Shown: one piece after another, positions 1 through 5,332 of the stretch
Layout of the letters: every line of letters starts with the position of its first letter
Position numbering within the stretch: position 1 is the first letter of the stretch
DNA from: an uncultured Dorea sp.
GTDB lineage: Bacteria > Bacillota > Clostridia > Lachnospirales > Lachnospiraceae
DNA length: 14,392 bases
Assembly (NCBI RefSeq): GCF_934294775.1
Contig: NZ_CAKRAH010000064.1
Location: 1-14,392, forward strand
Direction of reading: 5' to 3'
The notes under the pieces: model-generated
The model's database searches: none
The model's input: only the letters and a program-made list of their open reading frames with translations
Told to the model about the DNA's origin: nothing
Made by a program: the position numbers and the translations under genes

Positions 1-26
1 TGTGCATTATGATCCATTTTATCCAT
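1..26 (-). CDS. Start of a gene leaving the left edge (8 codons visible)
   Basis: An ATG at 26-24 opens a frame reading MDKMDHNA up to the window edge. A Shine-Dalgarno-like AAAGGA lies 8 nt upstream, and a promoter with an extended -10 lies about 28 nt before the start. A second in-frame ATG is at 17-15. The product cannot be identified from eight residues. The case rests on the ribosome site and the promoter, not on coding content. The LexA-like box over the -35 suggests, by inference, that this gene is SOS-responsive. Confidence 0.35.
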
Positions 27-61
27 ATAATCAGTCCTTTCTATTCTTTCGACTGATTATA
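26..61. repeat. 11-bp perfect inverted repeat around start site and ribosome site
   Basis: TATAATCAGTC (26-36) and GACTGATTATA (51-61) are perfect inverted repeats separated by 14 nt. The pair spans the last base of the -10, the predicted transcription start, the Shine-Dalgarno and the first base of the start codon. It could be a DNA operator with two half-sites or a leader hairpin that hides the ribosome site. No U-run follows on either strand, so it is not an intrinsic terminator. Confidence 0.5.
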
Positions 62-89
62 GTATACCATACTTCACAATACAGAACAA
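61..89 (-). promoter_or_regulatory. Extended -10 promoter for the gene leaving the left edge
   Basis: On the minus strand there is a -35 TTGTTC (89-84), a 17-nt spacer, and a -10 TATACT (66-61) preceded by TGG, the TGn extension. Transcription would start near 54, about 28 nt before the ATG at 26. The -35 has only three consensus positions, which the extended -10 could offset. It points away from the NIF3-like gene, so it serves a separate transcript. Confidence 0.5.
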
Positions 90-96
90 GTGTTCT
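83..96. promoter_or_regulatory. LexA/DinR-like box over the -35
   Basis: The sequence AGAACAAGTGTTCT contains GAAC-N4-GTTC, the core of the Gram-positive LexA (DinR) operator CGAACRNRYGTTYC. All core and inner positions match; only the two outermost bases differ. It covers the -35 hexamer at 84-89, where a repressor would block RNA polymerase. One box of this length can occur by chance; its position inside a promoter is the main support. Confidence 0.5.
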
Positions 97-207
97 TTAT
101 TCTTTTTCTGCAATTCATCTCCCACCTGTAGAGGAAGGAGAATTCTTGCTAACTTTTGTTAAAAAATATTATCACATGACGCCAAAACAGTTCCGCGCCA
201 CAGGGAC

Positions 208-537
208 TTAAAAGCTCGTCCTCCAAAGTGGTATCACATTGATCACAGGCTCTTCATACGGATGTACCTTCTTCACGGCTTCAATCGTCTTATCAACATT
301 TTCTGTATACACCGTTACTTCCACTTTCAGCTCCGGCTCGCAGCTGATCTCACCACTGGTTCCGATATACGGATCACATCCGTCAAGCGGACGCCAGTAT
401 CCTGTCACCGGACTTACTGACATGCAGGAATCATAATTTCCGATGTGCCCCGCATCTACTTCCTGCAGTGCTTTCTGTACGATTTCCAGATGTGTTGGTG
501 GGAGAAATATTTCTAATTTACAGTATTTGAACTCCAT
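208..537 (-). CDS. Stand-alone NIF3/YqfO insert-domain protein (CutA/PII-like fold)
   Basis: This 109-residue protein matches the small ferredoxin-like domain inserted in YqfO/NIF3 proteins, here encoded alone without the NIF3 metal-binding halves. Visible signatures are GHIGNYDSC (30-38), a GYWRPLDGCDPYIGTSG stretch (46-62) and VHPYEEPVINVIPL (91-104). The HPYEEP motif is typical of the family. The start has a good ribosome site, GAGGGG, 6 nt upstream. It is the last gene of the preQ1-riboswitch operon, 32 nt after the dehydrogenase. The fold resembles trimeric CutA/PII proteins, so a small-ligand or regulatory role is possible, but the biochemical function is not known. No clear terminator follows in 97-207; that stretch holds no gene that I can support. 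Confidence 0.85.
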   Translation of the reverse strand: MEFKYCKLEIFLPPTHLEIVQKALQEVDAGHIGNYDSCMSVSPVTGYWRPLDGCDPYIGTSGEISCEPELKVEVTVYTENVDKTIEAVKKVHPYEEPVINVIPLWRTSF

Positions 538-569
538 GTTTTACCCCTCTTTTCTTTTTTATCATACTT

Positions 570-1223
570 TTATTCCGGCCATATAAAATTGCTGTTCCCT
601 GCTTCTAATCCATCGATCAAAATATTCTGTCCTGTACAGAATCTGTTTTTCACCGCCATAAAATAAATCCATTCCGCCGCTTCCTCTACGCTCATCCAGC
701 GTTTTAAAGGAGTCAGGTCCATAATCGCATTCCACATTTTTTCATCTTCCATCACAGGTTTATTTAGCTCTGTCATCACCCCGCCGAAATCCAGACTATT
801 GCAGGTTGCCTGGTATGGCGCAATTCTCATCGCAACATTTTTGGTATATGCCAGAACTCCACCTTTGCTTGCCGCATACTCCGGGAATTCCGAGCCGGTA
901 TGGCCGCTTGCCGAGCCGATCATGATCACGGATCTGATCTCCGGCTGTACTCCGTAATGTTCTGTGATTGCAATGGTTCCTTTCAGGTTGATATCTATAT
1001 CATCTTCATTTTGCACACCTGCATTGTTGATCACAATTTGCATAGGTGGAAGCTCTGGATACAGCTGCTTATCGCGGATATCCAGCCGGTAATGTATATA
1101 ATCCGGATGCTCTATCGCCGGTTCATTCCGGTCAAATCCATAGACCTTATGTCCGTTTTTTAAAAAATATTCCGCACATCCTTTTCCAATCCCGGAACTT
1201 GTACCTGTTATCAATACGTTCAC
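570..1223 (-). CDS. Short-chain dehydrogenase/reductase (SDR)
   Basis: This is a classical Rossmann-fold SDR of 217 residues, shorter than the usual 245-255. Visible are the cofactor motif TGTSSGIG (6-13), NNAG (66-69), Asn79, the catalytic Ser region GSASG (103-107) and YAASK (Tyr116, Lys120). Asp31 at the end of the second strand favours NAD(H), although Arg32 leaves NADP(H) possible. The start is GTG, with AAAGGAGAAGG just upstream overlapping the end of the transporter gene. It lies 15 nt after the ECF S component in the preQ1-riboswitch operon. Automatic annotation would probably call it 3-oxoacyl-ACP reductase. The context instead suggests oxidation or reduction of a queuosine breakdown product, such as the cyclopentenediol or released ribose; this is inference only. 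Confidence 0.9.
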   Translation of the reverse strand: MNVLITGTSSGIGKGCAEYFLKNGHKVYGFDRNEPAIEHPDYIHYRLDIRDKQLYPELPPMQIVINNAGVQNEDDIDINLKGTIAITEHYGVQPEIRSVIMIGSASGHTGSEFPEYAASKGGVLAYTKNVAMRIAPYQATCNSLDFGGVMTELNKPVMEDEKMWNAIMDLTPLKRWMSVEEAAEWIYFMAVKNRFCTGQNILIDGLEAGNSNFIWPE

Positions 1224-1238
1224 TTTATACCTTCTCCT

Positions 1239-1802
1239 TTATAATCTCTCCATCATATTTTTCGGCAATGCCTTTGTAAGCGTACTCACTACAAACAGAC
1301 AGATCACCCGGTCAATATAATCCGTAAAGAACTGAACCACAAAACATGCCCCTACCATTCCAATCGGAGTTTTAGAAAGAAGCTGCACCAGAACTGTAGA
1401 CCCGGATGAGGTAATACCGCCAAATAAGAATGCTGTAATGCACGAACTTACAATAGTCGATGGCAATGTAATTACCAGAGCCGCTACAAATATCCACCAT
1501 TTTTTCGGCTTATATTTCCGATATACCAGACCTGTCACCAGACCAAGTATGATCCCAACAGGCGCATAATATAACGAATACACGTCAACCGTCATTCCCA
1601 TGAACAGACCACTGATCACATTTGGAAGCATTCCATAGACCGGTCCTAACGTAGACGCAATGAATACAGTTCCGATACTGTCCAAATAAATCGGAAGCTT
1701 CAGTAACAATGCAAGCTGTCCGCCTGCCAGGTTAATGCATATTGCAAATGCAACGATGCAGATTTTATATGTTGATACTCTATATGTTGATGTTTTTTTC
1801 AT
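1239..1802 (-). CDS. ECF transporter S component, likely for queuosine/queuine/preQ1
   Basis: A 187-residue integral membrane protein with about six hydrophobic segments (roughly 12-34, 40-58, 60-78, 80-96, 102-128, 145-175). It has the feel of ECF S components: LPIYLDSIGTVF (36-47), then LGPVYGMLP and SGLFMGMTVD. It resembles the CD3073/QrtT-like group, but I cannot assign the subfamily by eye. S components bind the substrate and dock on the shared EcfT-EcfA module, which is not in this window. The start follows GGGAG by about 10 nt. It sits 14 nt after the nucleoside hydrolase and under the preQ1 riboswitch. Queuosine-related substrates are therefore favoured; QueT and QrtT are known ECF S components for such compounds. 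Confidence 0.85.
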   Translation of the reverse strand: MKKTSTYRVSTYKICIVAFAICINLAGGQLALLLKLPIYLDSIGTVFIASTLGPVYGMLPNVISGLFMGMTVDVYSLYYAPVGIILGLVTGLVYRKYKPKKWWIFVAALVITLPSTIVSSCITAFLFGGITSSGSTVLVQLLSKTPIGMVGACFVVQFFTDYIDRVICLFVVSTLTKALPKNMMERL

Positions 1803-1816
1803 GTCTTTCTTTCTCC

Positions 1817-2791
1817 CTATAACATATTTTCTAAAATATCCAGACTCTCAGGCTCTACTTCCAGTACTCTCGAAAGCATCATTTCGAAAAACCGATATGT
1901 ATCTACCTGTGTTAATACCTTTGCATTCGGCTCTTTCCGGTAAAAATTCATCGAATCTACAACCGACTGCCCGAGTGATATTCCTTCTGTCTCAATCTGG
2001 ACAAAGGACTCAAATCCTTCGCAGATTGAAGGATCAATAAAATATGCTACGGCGAGAGGATCATTGATCACACATCCAATGATGTGTTCCCACTGCCAGT
2101 GAAAATCAAAATAAAATTTTGTGATTTTCCTGATGAATGCACCTCTGTCTGCATTCAACCGGCACATATACTCTAAAATCGTTGGTGTCAGAACGATTTT
2201 TCTTGTCACATCCAGACCAATCATATGAATCTTTCTTCCATTCTGGTACATTGCATCATATACTTTCGCTGCCGCATCCGGATCACACCAGTAATTGTAT
2301 TCCGCTACCGGCGAACAATTTCCATGGCTTTTGAATGTTCCGCCCATAGATACGAATTCTTCGATCTGATCAAATGCTGCTCTGTCTTGTTCGAGCAATG
2401 TTGCAAGATTCGTCATTGGACCAAGTGCTATTACGGAAATGTGTCCTTCTTTCAGCTTGGATGCAAGGAATTCTACTGCTCCCATCTTCTGATGAAATCC
2501 TTCTACCTCCGGTAAAAAGCTTTCGCCAAGTCCGTCTTCTCCATGCGTATCAAGTGCATTAACATACTCCCGGCGAAGCGGCTTTTCCGCGCCTATGTAG
2601 ACAGGAACATCTAACCTTTCCATATGCTTCAACACTTTTTTCGCATTTTCGAATCCCATTTCTACCGGACAGTTCCCGCATACAATGGTAATTCCAACTA
2701 CCTCGAGTTCTTCTGACTGCAATGCCAGCATGATAGCCAGGCTGTCATCAATGCCCGGATCACAGTCAATAATTACTTTTCTTTTTTCCAT
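1817..2791 (-). CDS. IunH-family nucleoside hydrolase, probable queuosine hydrolase (QueK-like)
   Basis: A 324-residue ribonucleoside hydrolase. The family cleaves the N-glycosidic bond of ribonucleosides using a Ca2+ ion held by an Asp cluster. Visible are DCDPGIDD (9-16), CGN (38-40), GPMTN (124-128), EYNYWCDPDAA (164-174; Glu164, Asn166) and INDPLAV (242-248; Asp244). In the Crithidia inosine-uridine enzyme the residue before the last Asp is His241, the leaving-group acid; here it is Asn243, suggesting a non-standard base. QueK of Clostridioides difficile is an IunH-family enzyme that frees queuine from queuosine. The preQ1 riboswitch 140 nt upstream and the following transporter gene make that the best guess. 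The start has AAGGG 8 nt upstream. Family assignment is firm; substrate is inferred. Confidence 0.93.
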   Translation of the reverse strand: MEKRKVIIDCDPGIDDSLAIMLALQSEELEVVGITIVCGNCPVEMGFENAKKVLKHMERLDVPVYIGAEKPLRREYVNALDTHGEDGLGESFLPEVEGFHQKMGAVEFLASKLKEGHISVIALGPMTNLATLLEQDRAAFDQIEEFVSMGGTFKSHGNCSPVAEYNYWCDPDAAAKVYDAMYQNGRKIHMIGLDVTRKIVLTPTILEYMCRLNADRGAFIRKITKFYFDFHWQWEHIIGCVINDPLAVAYFIDPSICEGFESFVQIETEGISLGQSVVDSMNFYRKEPNAKVLTQVDTYRFFEMMLSRVLEVEPESLDILENML

Positions 2792-2819
2792 TTTTCTTTC
2801 CCTTTCTCAACCTTCTACA

Positions 2820-2840
2820 GGACCTGCCACTGGCAGCTCC
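2820..2840. repeat. Imperfect 21-bp palindrome upstream of the nucleoside hydrolase
   Basis: The core CTGCCA-C-TGGCAG (2824-2836) is a perfect inverted repeat. After one mismatch it extends by GGA (2820-2822) against TCC (2838-2840). It lies between the leader terminator and the ribosome site, 28 nt before the start codon. It could be a repressor operator or an RNA hairpin (stem CUGCC/GGCAG with a 3-nt loop). No regulator is visible nearby. Confidence 0.4.
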
Positions 2841-2867
2841 TTACGAGTGCAATGCAAATCAAAAGGC

Positions 2868-2909
2868 AAAAAAATACTTTTGCTTATAGAAACCCCATAA
2901 ACAAAAGTA
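2868..2909 (-). terminator. Leader intrinsic terminator (riboswitch expression platform)
   Basis: On the minus strand TACTTTTG (2909-2902) pairs with CAAAAGTA (2882-2875). After one mismatch a further TTAT/ATAA pairing encloses a 9-nt loop, and seven T follow directly (2874-2868). This is an AT-rich but complete intrinsic terminator, placed between the promoter at 2977-3005 and the nucleoside hydrolase start at 2791. The left arm can instead pair with CAAAGTA (2931-2925), next to the riboswitch tail, giving mutually exclusive terminator and antiterminator folds. Confidence 0.65.
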
Positions 2910-2931
2910 ATCATACATCTTATGTACTTTG

Positions 2932-2966
2932 CCTAGTTTTTTATACTGGGAGGTTTTCGAACCAGT
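2932..2966 (-). promoter_or_regulatory. preQ1 class I riboswitch
   Basis: The RNA has a 5-bp stem ACTGG (2966-2962) / CCAGT (2949-2945), a 12-nt loop TTCGAAAACCTC, and an A-rich tail ATAAAAAACTAGG (2944-2932). Stem length, loop length and the tail ATAAAAAACTA match the Bacillus subtilis queC preQ1-I aptamer, as I remember that sequence. The loop CCT can pair with the tail AGG, giving the expected H-type pseudoknot. It begins a few nucleotides after the predicted transcription start and is followed by an intrinsic terminator. The likely logic is therefore that preQ1 binding lowers expression of the salvage operon. Confidence 0.8.
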
Positions 2967-2976
2967 TCAAGGTCAT

Positions 2977-3005
2977 ATTTTAGCATGTTTGCATCATTAT
3001 GACAA
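2977..3005 (-). promoter_or_regulatory. Promoter of the preQ1-riboswitch operon
   Basis: The minus strand carries -35 TTGTCA (3005-3000), a 17-nt spacer and -10 TAAAAT (2982-2977), with TGC before the -10 (extended TGn). Both hexamers match consensus at five of six positions. Transcription would start near 2970, just ahead of the riboswitch stem at 2966, giving a leader of about 180 nt. The rest of the 345-base gap between nucleoside hydrolase and MMPL gene holds only the leader elements and the MMPL terminator candidate. Confidence 0.65.
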
Positions 3006-3075
3006 TATATTTATCATTCCATCCTTTCCATTCCGGCTTTGTATATCTGATTACCGGATGTCAACGTGGACAGTA

Positions 3076-3133
3076 AAAAAGCCATATTTTCACGTCCCCA
3101 TGGTCTACTTTGCATTTTGACAATTGGCTTTTT
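3076..3133 (-). terminator. Possible terminator after the MMPL gene
   Basis: A perfect 9-bp inverted repeat (AAAAAGCCA / TGGCTTTTT) encloses a 40-nt loop and ends in a T-run when read on the minus strand. It begins just after the MMPL stop codon. The loop is long for an intrinsic terminator and I see only weak inner pairing, so this is a candidate rather than a clear case. Confidence 0.35.
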
Positions 3134-3136
3134 ATC

Positions 3137-5209
3137 TTATTTTGGCAAAAATCCCTTACTCGTCTTCATGATCACCTTATCAAATACCATGAACATCGAC
3201 GGCAATACAAAGATAACAACGATCATACTGATAATCGCACCTCTTGCCATCAGGATACACAGTGAACTGATCATGTCAATATTCGAATACAGTCCGACAC
3301 CAATCGTTGCTGCGAAGAAACTCAATGCACTTACCATGATTGACTGAGCGGATGCACGGTGTGCAGTTGTGATTGCCTCATACTTTTCTGCTCCGCGGCT
3401 GCGTTCTCTTTTATATCTGGTCGTCATAAGGATCGCATAATCTACCGTAGAACCAAGCTGGATAGTACCGATAACGATCGATGCAACGAACGGAAGCTTT
3501 GTTCCTGTGTAATACGGGATTCCCATATTTACAAATATCGCAAATTCAATGACTCCAACCAGTATAATCGGAAGCGAGATGGATTTGAACAGTAATAATA
3601 TAATCACAAATATAATTCCAATGGACACGATACTGACTGTCTTGAAGTCTGTGTCTGTAATATCGATCAGATCTGCTGTCAGCGGGCCTTCACCGATTAG
3701 CATTCCGCCTTTGTCATATTTGTGAAGGATCTTGTTCAGTTCTTTGATCTGTGCGTTCAGTTCATCGGATGCTACTTTATATTCTGAATTAACCAGCAGA
3801 AGCTGATACTTATCATTCTTAAGCATCTCGGTTACAGATTCCGGGATCATACTCTGCGGAATCGATGGTCCGATCAGTGCATCCAGTCCAAGTGCCCATT
3901 TTACACCGTCTACTTCGTCCATCTTATTGATCATCCTGGCTACTTCGGAAGACTCTACGGAACTGTCCACCAGGATCATATGTGTGGTATTCATATCATA
4001 ATCTGCTTTCAGCTTTTCATTCGCAATGATACTCGGAAGGTCCTTTGGCAGTGTCTCATCCAGATTGTAATATACCGCCGTATGATTATTTCCATAAATT
4101 GCCGGGAATAAAAGTACCAGGAAAATAACCACGTAGACCATATACCGTTTCGTAACTTTGTCTGATATCTTTCCAATATCCGGAAGGATAGGCTTATGAA
4201 TCGTCTTTGTAATCCATTTATCACAGCAAAGAATCATGGATGGAAGGATTGTAACGCATGCGATCACACCAAGGATAACACCTTTTACCATAACCACTCC
4301 GATATCCATACCAAGTGTAAATGTCATAAAGCAAAGTGCAATAAATCCTGCCACAGTTGTAACAGAACTTCCAATTACCGATGAAAATGTCTGGGAAATC
4401 GCATGTGCCATCGCCCGTTCTTTATCGCCGTCATAGCGTACCTGCTGTTCTTCATAACTATGCATCAAAAAGATAGAATAATCCAGTGTAACCCCCAGCT
4501 GTAAAACTGCTGCCAGGGCTTTCGTAATATACGAAATCTCTCCAAAGAAATAGTTACTTCCAAGATTATATACGATTGCCATTCCAATACTAAGCATGAA
4601 TAACAGCGGTATAAAATACGAATCCATCGTAAGTCCAAGTACAATGACTGCCAGAATCACCGCGATCAGCACATATAACGGCGTCTCTTTTTCAGCCAGA
4701 TTCTTAGTATCTGTAACAATTGCAGACATTCCACTTAAGAAACAGTTCTTTCCGGCCAGTTTCCGGATTTCCCCGATTGCTTCCATTGTTCCGTCCGAAG
4801 AGGTACCTTCATCAAAGAAGATTGCCATCATCGTTCCCGTGTCTGAATTAAATACATCATAGACTTTCTTTGGGATCATGCTTTTTGGTATACTGATATC
4901 TGCAAGCGAATCGTACCACAGTACCTTCTCTACATGATCAACTTTTTCGATTTCAGACTTCAGTGCCGAGACTTCCTTATCTTCCATACCATCCACAATA
5001 AACATTGAGAATGCTCCGGTTCCAAAGTCTTTGACCAGGATATCCTGACCCTGCATCGTCTCGATATCCTCCGGCAGATAGGTCAGCACATCATAATTAA
5101 CTCTTGTATTCACATAGCCAATCCCCGCCGGAATCAAAAGCAGAATACTTATAATAAGTATTGGAATTCTAAATTTCACCACTTTTTTACCAAATGCGAC
5201 CATGTTCAT
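3137..5209 (-). CDS. MMPL/RND-family membrane exporter
   Basis: A 690-residue RND permease of the MMPL type with the usual duplicated plan: one membrane segment (14-33), a large outer loop (about 34-177), a bundle of segments, then a repeat of the same layout. The paired proton-relay signatures are LGVTLDYSIF (Asp243-Tyr244) and LGSTVDYAIL (Asp590-Tyr591). The duplication also shows in the outer loops, where SIPKSMIP (107-114) recurs as SIPQSMIP in the second half. An upstream ATG at 5233 is in frame, but the start at 5209 has AGGAGG 7 nt ahead, and that ribosome site lies inside the longer version. Relatives export lipids or hydrophobic drugs; the substrate here is unknown. It is a single-gene unit with three operators at its promoter, typical of TetR control; no regulator gene is in the window. 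Confidence 0.92.
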   Translation of the reverse strand: MNMVAFGKKVVKFRIPILIISILLLIPAGIGYVNTRVNYDVLTYLPEDIETMQGQDILVKDFGTGAFSMFIVDGMEDKEVSALKSEIEKVDHVEKVLWYDSLADISIPKSMIPKKVYDVFNSDTGTMMAIFFDEGTSSDGTMEAIGEIRKLAGKNCFLSGMSAIVTDTKNLAEKETPLYVLIAVILAVIVLGLTMDSYFIPLLFMLSIGMAIVYNLGSNYFFGEISYITKALAAVLQLGVTLDYSIFLMHSYEEQQVRYDGDKERAMAHAISQTFSSVIGSSVTTVAGFIALCFMTFTLGMDIGVVMVKGVILGVIACVTILPSMILCCDKWITKTIHKPILPDIGKISDKVTKRYMVYVVIFLVLLFPAIYGNNHTAVYYNLDETLPKDLPSIIANEKLKADYDMNTTHMILVDSSVESSEVARMINKMDEVDGVKWALGLDALIGPSIPQSMIPESVTEMLKNDKYQLLLVNSEYKVASDELNAQIKELNKILHKYDKGGMLIGEGPLTADLIDITDTDFKTVSIVSIGIIFVIILLLFKSISLPIILVGVIEFAIFVNMGIPYYTGTKLPFVASIVIGTIQLGSTVDYAILMTTRYKRERSRGAEKYEAITTAHRASAQSIMVSALSFFAATIGVGLYSNIDMISSLCILMARGAIISMIVVIFVLPSMFMVFDKVIMKTSKGFLPK

Positions 5210-5251
5210 AACTTCCCCTCCTTTTATGACCATATGATGTTCCGCTCTTTA

Positions 5252-5332
5252 TGACTGTTGGTCATTTTATATCCTACCTGCACTATACATCAAAAAAGAC
5301 TAACAGTCAATGTATTTTTTGACCATTAGTCA
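5252..5332. promoter_or_regulatory. Three-copy operator (TGAC-N5-GTCA), probably for a TetR-family repressor
   Basis: Three related inverted repeats lie around the MMPL promoter: TGACTGTTGGTCA (5252-5264), AGACTAACAGTCA (5297-5309) and TGACCATTAGTCA (5320-5332). Each has GAC and GTC arms five bases apart. One lies just after the transcription start, one over the -35, and one just upstream, where it overlaps the stop codon of the helicase gene. Repeated operators around a strong promoter of an MMPL exporter are typical of TetR-type control, but the regulator must be encoded elsewhere. Confidence 0.65.
5282..5310 (-). promoter_or_regulatory. Near-consensus promoter of the MMPL gene
   Basis: The minus strand has -35 TTGACT (5310-5305), a spacer of exactly 17 nt and -10 TATAGT (5287-5282), each one base from consensus. 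Transcription would start near 5275, giving a leader of about 65 nt before the start at 5209. The strength of the promoter fits a gene kept off by a repressor. Confidence 0.75.

Noticed and set aside
26..61. Inverted repeat as an intrinsic terminator for the salvage operon.
   Set aside because: The stem is AT-rich with no U-run on either strand, and it overlaps a promoter start site and a ribosome site.
2910..2970. A purine or thiamine riboswitch upstream of the nucleoside hydrolase.
   Set aside because: The conserved junction and loop sequences of those classes are missing; the short stem, 12-nt loop and A-rich tail fit preQ1-I far better.
5210..5233. Longer MMPL start at 5233.
   Set aside because: The strong AGGAGG ribosome site for the downstream ATG at 5209 would lie inside the coding region, and no ribosome site precedes 5233.
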